Assembly: GCF_008039615.1 (NCBI RefSeq)
Contig: NZ_VDUZ01000038.1
Location: forward strand, 1 to 64,000
Direction: 5' to 3'
Length of the DNA: 64,000 nt
Source of the DNA: Vineibacter terrae
Lineage (GTDB): Bacteria; Pseudomonadota; Alphaproteobacteria; Reyranellales; Reyranellaceae
Part shown: piece by piece, positions 42,904-51,977 of the stretch
Position numbering within the stretch: position 1 is the first letter of the stretch
How the letters are laid out: each line of letters begins with the position of its first letter
Made by a program: the position numbers and the translations under genes
The notes under the pieces: generated by a model
Databases searched by the model: none
Told to the model about the DNA's origin: nothing
The model's input: only the letters and a program-made list of their open reading frames with translations

Positions 42904-44463
42904 ATGGGCTTGACGCGCGCTCTGCACCGCGCCGTGCAGGTGAACGGCAATGGCGCCGCGACGATTGCCGGCGCACGCGTGCAAAGCTGGCGCGCCTTCA
43001 CGGATCGCGTGGCGCGTCTGGCAGGTGCCTTGCAGGCGCGAGGTGCCGGCCGCGGCGCGCGCGTGGCGATGCTGGCCCGCAACAGCGACCGCTATCTCGA
43101 GTATTACTACGCGACGTTCTGGGCCGGCGGCATCGCGGTGCCGATCAACACGCGTTGGGCAGTCCCGGAGATGGTGTTCGCGCTCGACGATGCAGGCGCC
43201 GAGATCCTGATCGTCGACCATCATTTCCAGCACCTCGTGCCCGAGATCGCACAAGCCGCGCCGCGCCTGCGGACGATCGTGTTCTGCGGCGACGGGCAGG
43301 GGCCGGCCGGCGCTCTGGCGTGGGAGGAGATGGCCGCGCACGGCGACCCGATCGACGATGCCGACGGCGACTGGGACGAGGTTGCCGGCATCTTCTATAC
43401 CGGCGGCACGACCGGGCGTTCCAAAGGCGTGATGCTGAGCCACGGCAACCTGTTCACCAACAGCATGGCGGAGGCGATCTGGCTCAATCTGCGCCAGCGC
43501 TCGTCCTACCTGCACGCGGCGCCCAGCTTCCACCTGGCCGACGCGGCTGCCGGCTTTGCCACCACCGCGGTGGCGGGATGCCATCTCTTCGTCGACGCCT
43601 TCGACCCGTCGGCAGTTCTGGACGTGATCCGGGCGCGCGGCGCGACGCACCTGCTGCTCGTGCCCACCATGATCCAGATGCTGCTGGAGCATCCGGCGTT
43701 CGTGGCCGACGACATGCGGTCGGTCGAGACGATCTTCTATGGCGGCTCGCCGATGTCGGAGGCGCTGCTGGCGCGCGCCATCTGGGCCTTTCCCAACGCC
43801 GCCCTGGTCCAGGCCTACGGCATGACCGAGACCACCGCGATCGCCACCGTCCTGGAGCCCGGCTACCACACCCTGGCCGGCCCGCTGGCCGGCCGCCTGA
43901 ACTCGGTCGGCCGCGCCGCCTCGCATGTCGAGGTCCAGGTCGTCGACGGCCGGGGTGCCGAGCACCCGCCCGGCGGCGTCGGCGAGATCGTCGTGCGCGG
44001 CCCCAACGTGATGAAGGGCTACTGGAACCTGCCCGACCTGACTGCTGCGACCGTCCGCAATGGCTGGATGCATACCGGCGATGCCGGCTACATGGATGCC
44101 GACGGCTTCCTTCATGTCGTCGACCGCCTGAAGGACATGATCATCTCGGGCGGCGAGAACGTCTATTCCGCCGAGGTGGAGAATGCGATCGCACAGCATC
44201 CGGGCGTGCGGCTGTGCGCCGTCATCGGCATTCCCGATGCCCGCTGGGGCGAGGCCGTCCACGCCGTTGTCTGGCCCACCGGGCCCGCCGCGGTCCGCGG
44301 CGAGGAGATCATCGCGCACTGCCGCAAGCTCATCGCGGGATACAAATGCCCGCGCAGCGTCGACGTCACCGACCGCCCGGTGCCCTTGTCGGCCGCCGGC
44401 AAGATCCTGAAGAACGTGCTGCGGGAGCCCTACTGGGACAGCCAGGGCAGGCAGGTCCATTGA
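42904..44463 (+). CDS. Acyl-CoA synthetase (AMP-forming), second
   Basis: A 519-residue adenylate-forming ligase. P-loop IFYTGGTTGRSKGVMLSHGN near residue 165 (with GG where SG is common), VQAYGMTETTA near 305, WMHTGDAGYMDADGF near 385, the hinge RLKDMIISGGENVYSAEVE and the catalytic Lys in SAAGKILKNVLRE. The layout is that of medium/long-chain or aryl-CoA ligases. ATG 42904 follows GAGGGAGGG. It is the first gene of an operon with an acyl-CoA dehydrogenase and a TetR regulator, mirroring the ligase/dehydrogenase pair on the other strand. Confidence 0.92.
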   Translation: MGLTRALHRAVQVNGNGAATIAGARVQSWRAFTDRVARLAGALQARGAGRGARVAMLARNSDRYLEYYYATFWAGGIAVPINTRWAVPEMVFALDDAGAEILIVDHHFQHLVPEIAQAAPRLRTIVFCGDGQGPAGALAWEEMAAHGDPIDDADGDWDEVAGIFYTGGTTGRSKGVMLSHGNLFTNSMAEAIWLNLRQRSSYLHAAPSFHLADAAAGFATTAVAGCHLFVDAFDPSAVLDVIRARGATHLLLVPTMIQMLLEHPAFVADDMRSVETIFYGGSPMSEALLARAIWAFPNAALVQAYGMTETTAIATVLEPGYHTLAGPLAGRLNSVGRAASHVEVQVVDGRGAEHPPGGVGEIVVRGPNVMKGYWNLPDLTAATVRNGWMHTGDAGYMDADGFLHVVDRLKDMIISGGENVYSAEVENAIAQHPGVRLCAVIGIPDARWGEAVHAVVWPTGPAAVRGEEIIAHCRKLIAGYKCPRSVDVTDRPVPLSAAGKILKNVLREPYWDSQGRQVH

Positions 44464-44489
44464 CAGCCGCATGACAAGGAGAGGCAGCA

Positions 44490-45650
44490 ATGAAACGGTC
44501 GATCTTTTCGGAAGAGCATGCCGCCTTCCGGTCCTCGGTCCGTCGGTTCTACCAGGAGCACATCACGCCGCATCGTGACCGGTTCGAGGAGCAGGGCTTC
44601 GTCGACCGCGAGGTGTGGCGCAAGGCAGGCGAGCTCGGCTTCCTGTGCACGACCATCCCGGAGGAATACGGCGGCGCCGGCGTCGACCGGCTGTATCCCG
44701 CCATCCTGATCGAGGAGCAGGGCCGCGCCGGCGACAGCGGCCCCGGCTTCTGGGTGCACTCCGACATCGCCGCTCCCTACATCCTCGCCTATGGCAGCGA
44801 GGCGCAGAAGCGGACGTGGCTGCGGCGCCTGGCCTCCGGCGAGGCGATCCTGGCGGTCGGCATGAGCGAGCCCGGCGCCGGCTCGGACCTGCAGGCGATC
44901 CGCACGCGCGCCGTGCGCGATGGCGACGAGTACGTCATCACCGGCTCCAAGACGTTCATCTCCAACGGCTGGAACGCCGATCTCATCGTGCTGGTGTGCA
45001 AGACGGACCCGAGCGCCGGCGCCAGGGGCATCTCGCTCATCCTGGTGGAGACCAATCGGCCCGGCTTCCGGCGCGGCAAGCTGCTGAAGAAGCTCGGTCT
45101 GCGTGCCCAGGATACCGCCGAGCTCTATTTCGACGATCTGAGGGTGCCGGCATCCAATCTCCTGGGCCAGGAAGGCGAGGGCTTCGGCTACCTCATGAAG
45201 CAGCTCGCCTGGGAGCGCATGCAGATGGCCATCCTGGCGCTGGCCGTGTGCGAGAAATCGATCGAGGACACGCTGGGCTACACCGGCGAGCGCCGCGTGT
45301 TCGGCAAGGCCGTGGCCGACTTCCAGAACACCCAGTTCCGGCTGGCCGAGCTCGCCACCGAGACCCAGGTGGGACGGGTTTTCGTCGATCACTGCCTGGA
45401 GCTGGTGGTGCGCGACGCGCTCGACCCCGTCACCGCGGCGATGGCGAAGTACTGGTGCACGGAGATGCAGGGGCGGGTGGTCGACGGCTGCCTGCAGCTC
45501 TATGGCGGATACGGCTTCATGTGGGACTATCCCATCGCGCGCGCCTATGCCGACGCGCGGGTGCAACGCATAGCCGGTGGGACCAACGAGATCATGAAGC
45601 AGATCATTGCCAAGGCGCTGCCGTCCATCGTCTCGGACTTCGAGGCCTGA
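44490..45650 (+). CDS. Acyl-CoA dehydrogenase, second
   Basis: A 386-residue FAD enzyme. FSEEHAAFRSSVRRFYQEHITPH at the start and GMSEPGAGSDLQAIRTRA, VITGSKTFISNGW and the C-terminal RIAGGTNEIMKQIIAK are the long-chain acyl-CoA dehydrogenase type. The central WERMQMAILALAVCEKS helix is where that group carries its catalytic Glu, which I see in LAWERMQ. AAGGAGAGGCAGCA precedes ATG 44490. It is 26 bases after the ligase gene and four before the TetR gene. Confidence 0.92.
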   Translation: MKRSIFSEEHAAFRSSVRRFYQEHITPHRDRFEEQGFVDREVWRKAGELGFLCTTIPEEYGGAGVDRLYPAILIEEQGRAGDSGPGFWVHSDIAAPYILAYGSEAQKRTWLRRLASGEAILAVGMSEPGAGSDLQAIRTRAVRDGDEYVITGSKTFISNGWNADLIVLVCKTDPSAGARGISLILVETNRPGFRRGKLLKKLGLRAQDTAELYFDDLRVPASNLLGQEGEGFGYLMKQLAWERMQMAILALAVCEKSIEDTLGYTGERRVFGKAVADFQNTQFRLAELATETQVGRVFVDHCLELVVRDALDPVTAAMAKYWCTEMQGRVVDGCLQLYGGYGFMWDYPIARAYADARVQRIAGGTNEIMKQIIAKALPSIVSDFEA

Positions 45651-45654
45651 ACGG

Positions 45655-46290
45655 ATGACCACGCTCTCGACCGACGCCGTCAAGCGGCCGCGCCGCAAGC
45701 GCCGCACACGCGAGGAACGCGCCCGCGAGAACTGGGACGCGCTGATCAACGCCGCGGCCGAGATCGTGGGCACCGACGGCTACCAGGGGGCCAACATCGC
45801 GCAGGTCACGTCCCGGGCCGGCCTGGCGCTGGGCACGTTCTACCAGTACTTCGAGAGCCGGCAGGACCTGTTCGACAAGCTGCTGCCCGAGGTCGGCGGC
45901 CGGCTGCTGGGCGCGCTCGGGCAGGAGATCCAGGGCGCCAGCACCGCGGTCGAGGTCGAGGAGCGGGGCACGAAGGCCTATTTCGAATACGCCAAGGCAA
46001 ATCCGTCGACCCTGCGCGTCTTCACGGAGGCGCAGGTCTTCGCGCCGGCAGCCTACGAGCAGCACATGGCCAACGTGCTGAGCCACTATGCCGCCTCGCT
46101 GCGCGGCAGCAAGGGGCAGGGCGACTTCGCCAATTTTTCGGCCCGGGAGCTCGAGGTCCTGGCCCTGATCCTGATCGCGGCCCGCACGCTGCTGTACCAG
46201 CACTACAGCCGCCAGGGCGACGTCCCGGCCTGGGTGCTGCGCACCTACATGAAGATCATCCGGGCACTGGCCGGGATGCCGGCGTCGTAG
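45655..46290 (+). CDS. TetR-family transcriptional regulator
   Basis: A 211-residue repressor-type protein. A basic N-terminal arm (KRPRRKRRTREERARENW) precedes the TetR helix-turn-helix: ALINAAAEIVGTDGYQGANIAQVTSRAGLALGTFYQYFESRQDLFDKLL (residues about 30-78). The C-terminal ligand domain has no recognisable signature; acyl-CoA ligands are common for regulators in such operons. ATG 45655 lies five bases after the dehydrogenase stop. The likely target is the inverted repeat at 42811-42831. Confidence 0.92.
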   Translation: MTTLSTDAVKRPRRKRRTREERARENWDALINAAAEIVGTDGYQGANIAQVTSRAGLALGTFYQYFESRQDLFDKLLPEVGGRLLGALGQEIQGASTAVEVEERGTKAYFEYAKANPSTLRVFTEAQVFAPAAYEQHMANVLSHYAASLRGSKGQGDFANFSARELEVLALILIAARTLLYQHYSRQGDVPAWVLRTYMKIIRALAGMPAS

Positions 46291-46370
46291 CACCCCTGAT
46301 CCTCGCTGCGCTCGGATGTCGGACGCGCTGCGTGCAATCCCCTGACCATCACCAAGCATGGAGCATTGGC

Positions 46371-46775
46371 ATGAGCGAACCCGTCGTTCCGGTTCCAACG
46401 CCGGAGACGCGCCACTTCTGGGAGGGCACCGCTGCCGGCGAGCTGCGCCTGCAGCGCTGCGACGACTGCAGCAAGGCGTACTTCCCGCCACGGCCGTTCT
46501 GTCCCGCCTGCGCCTCGCGGCGCGTCTCGGTCTTCAAGAGCAGCGGCCGCGCGCGCTTGCACAGCTACGTCATCAGCCACCGCAACGCGCCGGGCTTCAC
46601 CGCGCCCTACGCGATCGCGCTGGTCGAGCTGGAGGAGGGCCCGCGCATGATGTCGAACATCGTCGACTGCCCGCAGACTCCTGAAGCATTGCGCCTGGAT
46701 ATGCCCCTGGCGGCGACGTTCCGGCAGGTCAGCGACACGATCTGGCTGCCGCAGTTCAAGCCCACGGAGATCTGA
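46371..46775 (+). CDS. DUF35 zinc-ribbon/OB-fold protein, thiolase partner
   Basis: A 134-residue protein with an N-terminal helix (TRHFWEGTAAGELRLQRC), a rubredoxin-like zinc ribbon (CDDCSKAYFPPRPFCPAC, residues about 27-45) and a C-terminal OB fold (LHSYVISHRNAPGF, then ALVELEEGPRMMSNIV). Proteins of this family scaffold acyl-CoA handling with thiolase-like partners, as shown for archaeal HMG-CoA synthase complexes. It lies two bases before a thiolase-like gene, which supports such a complex here. GGAG precedes ATG 46371. Confidence 0.9.
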   Translation: MSEPVVPVPTPETRHFWEGTAAGELRLQRCDDCSKAYFPPRPFCPACASRRVSVFKSSGRARLHSYVISHRNAPGFTAPYAIALVELEEGPRMMSNIVDCPQTPEALRLDMPLAATFRQVSDTIWLPQFKPTEI

Positions 46776-46777
46776 CC

Positions 46778-47917
46778 ATGCGCAAGCCACGCGCGGCCAT
46801 CGTCGGCGCCGCCGAAACCACGCAGCTCGGCGTCATCCCAGGCATGTCGCAGCTGCAGCTTCATTGTGATGCTGCCCTCAATGCCCTGGCCGATGCCGGG
46901 CTGACGCCGAAGGATATCGACGGCATCGCCTGCGCCGAGGAGATGCCCTGGCTGATCGCCCACCAGCTCGGCATCACGCCGACCTGGGTCGACGGCACCG
47001 ATGTCGGCGGCTGCTCCTACATCATGCATCTGAGCCATGCCGCGGCCGCCATCGAGGCCGGGCTGTGCACCACCGTGCTGATCACGCACGGCGAGAGCGG
47101 CCGCTCCCAGGTCGGTGTCGGGCCGCTCGACATGAAGTGGACCGACATGCACCGCCAGTTCGAGCTGCCCTTCGGTGTCTGGGGGCCGCCGAGCCTGTTC
47201 ACCATCCCGGTGCTGCGCTACATGAAGACGTATGGTCTTACCGAGGCGCAGCTCGCCGGCGTCGCGGTGGCGCAGCGGCAATGGGCGGCGCTCAACCCGC
47301 GGGCCACGCTGCGCGCGCCGACCACGGTCGACGAGATCCTGAGCTCGCGCATGGTCGCCTATCCGTTCCGCAAGCTGATGTGCTGCCTGGTCACCGACGG
47401 CGGCGGCGCGTTGATCGTCACCGCCGCCGAGCGGGCCCATGACCGGGCGCAGCGGCCGGTCTACCTGCTGGGCAGCGCCGAGGCGCTGGAAATGCCCATG
47501 ATCAGCCAGATGGAGGACCTCACCTCGAGCAAGGCATTCCGGGTCTCCGGCCATCACGCCCTGGCGCGCGCCGGCGTCACGCATGCCGATGTCGATCACC
47601 TGATGATTTATGATGCATTTGCCCATCTGCCGATCTACGGCCTGGAGGATCTCGGCTTCGTGAAGCCGGGCGAGGCCGGCGCCTTCATCGCCGAAGGGCG
47701 CACTGCGCCCGGCGGCGAGCTGCCCACCAACACCAACGGCGGCGGGCTTTGCTACATGCATTCCGGGCGCTACGGCATGTACGCCCTGCAGGAGGGCGTG
47801 CGGCAGATGCGGGGCACGGCAGCCGCGCAGGTGGCCGGCGCCGAGATCTCGGTCGTGCACGGCGTGGGCGGCATGTTCGGCGCGGCCGCAACGGCGGTCC
47901 TCTCGAGCAACGGCTGA
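46778..47917 (+). CDS. Thiolase-like protein (SCP2-type)
   Basis: A 379-residue thiolase-fold protein of the SCP-x/acetyl-CoA acetyltransferase-like group. The nucleophile Cys is Cys79 in DVGGCSYIMHL; further active-site elements are YDAFAH near residue 281, TNTNGGGLCYMHSGRYG near 315 and HGVGGMFG near the end. With the adjacent DUF35 partner it probably cleaves or condenses 3-oxoacyl-CoA, the step expected after the dehydrogenases upstream. The exact chain or ring substrate is unknown. Confidence 0.9.
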   Translation: MRKPRAAIVGAAETTQLGVIPGMSQLQLHCDAALNALADAGLTPKDIDGIACAEEMPWLIAHQLGITPTWVDGTDVGGCSYIMHLSHAAAAIEAGLCTTVLITHGESGRSQVGVGPLDMKWTDMHRQFELPFGVWGPPSLFTIPVLRYMKTYGLTEAQLAGVAVAQRQWAALNPRATLRAPTTVDEILSSRMVAYPFRKLMCCLVTDGGGALIVTAAERAHDRAQRPVYLLGSAEALEMPMISQMEDLTSSKAFRVSGHHALARAGVTHADVDHLMIYDAFAHLPIYGLEDLGFVKPGEAGAFIAEGRTAPGGELPTNTNGGGLCYMHSGRYGMYALQEGVRQMRGTAAAQVAGAEISVVHGVGGMFGAAATAVLSSNG

Positions 47918-48137
47918 CCGCGCCCATCTGCCATCCTGAACGCGGCGAGGGATCTCTTCAGGTCCCTCGTCCCGTATACAATACAATCATCTCGCATGGC
48001 TGGAAGCGTGGCGCGGGCTCGCCCGGACATTCCGTGCAGCGGGCTCGCCGGGTGATGCTGCGTGCGGCGTTGTTTTTGGCCGCGGGCTCGTGCTATGGCT
48101 CGGTCCACAGGGAAGGCGCGTATACCAAGAAGGCAAG
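47918..48137. other. Intergenic region with a degenerate family A unit and a possible promoter
   Basis: A partial, decayed family A sequence (CATCCTGAACGCGGCGAGGG) lies at 47932-47975. TTGTTT at 48070 and TATGGC at 48094 (18-base spacing) could be a sigma-70-type promoter for the LivGFHM operon, about 35 bases before its first start codon. No gene is seen. Confidence 0.4.
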
Positions 48138-48885
48138 ATGCAGAACGATATCATTCTCGAGGCGACAGGCCTGACGAAGGAGTTTTTGGGCTTCGTCGCC
48201 GTCAAGGATGTTAATTTGCGCGTGCGTCGACATTCGATCCACGCGCTGATCGGCCCCAATGGCGCCGGCAAGACAACCTGCTTCAACCTCCTGACCCATT
48301 TCCTGGTGCCGACATCGGGGCGCATCCGCTTCAACGGCGTCGATATCACGGGTCGGTCACCGGCCGCGATCGCCCGCATGGGGCTGGTTCGTTCATTTCA
48401 GATTTCGGCCGTGTTCCCGCACCTCACGGTGCGTGACAACGTGCGCGTGGCGCTGCAGCGGCCGCTGCGCAACTCCTTTCAGTTCTGGCGCAGCGACAGC
48501 ATGCTCGACCGGCTGAACGATCGGGCGCTGGCGCTGATCGAGGCGGTGGGTCTGGCGCCCTATGCCGGGCTGCCGGCGGTGGAGCTGCCCTACGGTCGCA
48601 AGCGGGCGCTGGAGATCGCCACCACCCTGGCGCTGGAGCCCGAGATGCTGCTGCTGGACGAGCCGATGGCCGGCCTGGCGCACGAGGATATCGACCGCAT
48701 CGCGCAGCTGATCCGCAAGGTCGCGGCCGATCGCACGGTGCTGATGGTCGAGCACAACATGTCGGTCGTGGCCGACCTCTCCGATACCATCACCGTCCTG
48801 GCGCGCGGCGAGAAGCTGGCCGAGGGACCATATGCTGAGGTGTCGAAGCATCCCCAGGTGATCGAGGCTTATGTCGGGACGGGCC

Positions 48886-48893
<8 letters not shown>
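48138..48893 (+). CDS. livG: Branched-chain-type ABC transporter ATPase (LivG family)
   Basis: A 251-residue ATPase: Walker A GPNGAGKTTCFNLLTHFL, the LivG signature LPYGRKRALEIA, Walker B MLLLDEPMAGL and HNMSVVADLSDTITVL with the switch His. ATG 48138 is preceded by AAGG. It is first in an operon G-F-H-M that encodes a whole importer except the binding protein. Five orphan binding proteins on the other strand upstream are candidates to serve it. Confidence 0.93.
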
Positions 48894-49590
<697 letters not shown>

Positions 49591-49618
49591 GTGCGGCGCG
49601 TGGTCTTGTTGCAAGCGT

Positions 49619-49717
49619 GCCACTCCAGTGGCGCACGGCCCGCCGGGCCGGCTCGTGTTGCGATGCTGCTGACGGTCCGGCGCGGCGCGCCGGTGCGCCA
49701 CTGGAGTGGCGCGCTCC
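49619..49717. repeat. Inverted repeat family E, inside the second liv operon
   Basis: Perfect 18-nt arms (GCCACTCCAGTGGCGCAC at 49619-49636 and its complement at 49693-49710); each arm is itself a palindrome around CCACTCCAGTGG. The right arm continues into GCGCGCTCCC, as in the hairpin at 12165-12198. It lies between livF and livH, so it is transcribed within the operon. Confidence 0.8.
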
Positions 49718-49738
49718 CAGCGAGCGTGTGAGGGCTTG

Positions 49739-50620
49739 ATGTTCGAGCTGATCGGGATTCCACCGCAAGCGTTGTTCGGCCAGCTCCTGCTGGGCCTCAT
49801 CAACGGTGCGTTCTACGCCATGCTCAGCCTCGGCCTGGCGGTCATCTTCGGCCTGCTCAACGTCATCAACTTCACGCACGGCGCGCAGTACATGATGGGC
49901 GCGTTCGCGGCTTGGCTGCTGCTGACCGTGCTGGGCATCCCGTTCTGGGCGGCGCTGGTGCTGGCACCAATAATCGTGGGATTCACCGGCGTGCTGATCG
50001 AGCGCCTGCTGCTGCGGCGCATCTACCACCTCGATCACCTCTACGGCTTCCTGCTGACCTTCGGCCTGGCGCTGATCATCGAGGGCGTGTTCCGCTGGAA
50101 ATGGGGCTCGTCGGGCCAGCCCTACGACAATCCCATCCCCGGCGGCGTCAATCTCGGCTTCATGTTCCTGCCGTACTACCGCGGCTGGGTGGTGATCGCC
50201 TCGCTCGTGATCTGCCTGGCCACCTGGTACGCCATCGAGCGCACCCGGCTGGGCGCCTACCTGCGGGCGGCGACCGAGAACCCGACCCTGGTGCGGGCGT
50301 TCGGCATCAACGTGCCGCGCATGATCACGCTCACCTACGCGTTCGGCGTCGGGCTGGCGGCCCTGGCCGGCGTCCTGGCGGCGCCGATCCAGCAGGTCTC
50401 GGCGCTGATGGGCACCAACCTGGTGCTGGTGGTGTTCGCCGTGGTGGTGATCGGCGGCATGGGCTCGATCATGGGCTCGATCCTCACGGGCTTCGGGCTG
50501 GGCCTGATCGAGGGCCTGACCAAGGTGGCGTATCCGCCGGCCTCCAACATCGTCATCTTCGTCGTCATGGCCCTGGTCCTGCTCGTCAAGCCGGCCGGCC
50601 TTTTCGGGCGGACCAAATGA
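49739..50620 (+). CDS. livH: Branched-chain-type ABC transporter permease (LivH family), second
   Basis: A 293-residue inner-membrane permease with about eight helices: LINGAFYAMLSLGLAVIFGLLNVINFTHGAQYMMGAF is the classical LivH start, and AFGINVPRMITLTYAFGVGL is the ATPase-contact loop. GAGGG precedes ATG 49739. Its stop overlaps the start of livM by four bases. It differs enough from the first LivH (15837-16787) to be an independent system. Confidence 0.93.
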   Translation: MFELIGIPPQALFGQLLLGLINGAFYAMLSLGLAVIFGLLNVINFTHGAQYMMGAFAAWLLLTVLGIPFWAALVLAPIIVGFTGVLIERLLLRRIYHLDHLYGFLLTFGLALIIEGVFRWKWGSSGQPYDNPIPGGVNLGFMFLPYYRGWVVIASLVICLATWYAIERTRLGAYLRAATENPTLVRAFGINVPRMITLTYAFGVGLAALAGVLAAPIQQVSALMGTNLVLVVFAVVVIGGMGSIMGSILTGFGLGLIEGLTKVAYPPASNIVIFVVMALVLLVKPAGLFGRTK

Positions 50621-51552
50621 GCACACGCAACGTCGGATTCCTGCTGCTGGCGGTGGCGCTGGTCGCGCCGTGGGTGGCATACCCGGTCTTCCTCATGACG
50701 GCGCTGTGCTTCGCGCTGTTCGCCTGCGCCTTCAACCTGCTGATCGGCTACGCCGGCCTGATGAGCTTCGGGCACGCCATGTTCTTCGGCCTGGCAGGCT
50801 ATGTCTGCGGCCATGCCATCAAGGTCTGGGGCTGGCCGCCCGAGCTGGCGATGCTGGGCGGCGCCCTCGCGGCCGGCGCGCTGGGCGTCGTCACCGGCGC
50901 GCTGGCGATCCGGCGCCAGGGCATCTATTTCGCGATGATCACGCTGGCCTTCAGCCAGATGGTCTACTTCTTCTGCCTGCAGGCGCCGTTCACCGGCGGC
51001 GAGGACGGGCTGCAGGGCATACCGCGCAGCCCGATGCTGGGCGGCCTCTTGCCCGTCCACAACGACATGGTGCTGTACTACGTCGTGCTGGCGATCTTCC
51101 TGTTCGGGTTCGGCGCGATCTATCGCATCATCCATTCGCCCTTCGGGCAGGTGCTCAAGGCGATCCGCGAGAACGAGCAGCGCGCCGTGTCGCTGGGCTA
51201 CAATGCCGACCGCTACAAGCTGGTGGCGTTCATCCTGTCGGCGACCCTGGCCGGCCTCGCGGGCTCCCTCAAGGCTGTCGTCATGCAGTTCGCGACCCTC
51301 ACGGACGTCACCGCGGCGATGTCGGGCGAGGTCGTGCTGATGGCGCTGGTCGGCGGCATCGGCACCATCTTCGGCCCGGTCGTGGGCGCCGTTATCATCA
51401 TCACCATGCAGAATTACCTCGCTGCCACCGGCGAGTGGGTGCTGGTCATCCAGGGCGTCATCTTCGTCGCCATCGTGCTGGCGTTCCGCAAGGGCATCGT
51501 GGGCGAGATCGCCGACCGCTGGCGCGCCTACAGCGCCGGCAGCAGGAAATAG
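50617..51552 (+). CDS. livM: Branched-chain-type ABC transporter permease (LivM family)
   Basis: A 311-residue permease. CAFNLLIGYAGLMSFGHAMFFGLAGYVCG and AIRRQGIYFAMITLAFSQMVYFF are LivM landmarks, with the contact loop KAIRENEQRAVSLGYNADRYK. ATG 50617 overlaps the livH stop (ATGA); a longer upstream reading lies over livH. Unlike the first transporter, M is not fused to G. A composite repeat follows the stop. Confidence 0.93.
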   Translation: MSTRNVGFLLLAVALVAPWVAYPVFLMTALCFALFACAFNLLIGYAGLMSFGHAMFFGLAGYVCGHAIKVWGWPPELAMLGGALAAGALGVVTGALAIRRQGIYFAMITLAFSQMVYFFCLQAPFTGGEDGLQGIPRSPMLGGLLPVHNDMVLYYVVLAIFLFGFGAIYRIIHSPFGQVLKAIRENEQRAVSLGYNADRYKLVAFILSATLAGLAGSLKAVVMQFATLTDVTAAMSGEVVLMALVGGIGTIFGPVVGAVIIITMQNYLAATGEWVLVIQGVIFVAIVLAFRKGIVGEIADRWRAYSAGSRK

Positions 51553-51581
51553 CAGGCGTTCGTCACGCGAGTCGGGACTGT

Positions 51582-51857
51582 CATCCCGAGAGTTTGTGAT
51601 TTTATTCTTCCCCCGGAGGGGGAAGGTGGCGCGAAGCGCCGGAAGGGGGATGTCGCAGCGGATTCGATGCAGCTCATGACAGCGAATTCGTTCAAACATC
51701 CCCCATCCGCCCCTTCGGGGCACCTTCCCCCTCCGGGGGAAGGATTAAGTCACACGCTCCGAGCGCAGCGAGGGATCTCCTGCGAATTGCGCACCGTGCG
51801 CCTTGCCGCAGGAGATCCCTCTCCTGAGCCTGTCGAAGGGGCGCCCGGGATGACGGG
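51582..51857. repeat. Composite repeat block: partial family A, family B copy 3, family A copy 5
   Basis: GTCATCCCGAGAGTTTGTGA opens the block, followed by TTCCCCCGGAGGGGGAAGGT (family B-like, 51607-51745, with arms around GCGCGAAGCGC) and a family A unit at about 51757-51857 interrupted by CTCCTGAGCCTGTCGAAGGG. The opening matches 20648-20688 nearly base for base. No gene is seen in this 425-base gap. Confidence 0.85.
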
Positions 51858-51977
51858 GGCCTCACCCTGCCGCCCTGGCCGGTCACCGGTCGCAGGGGTA
51901 TCCTGGCCGCGGAAACCCGCCGGCGCGCCGCTCGTTGTACAAGGCGCCTGCGGGCAGCCCGGCAGCGGAGCGTGATC

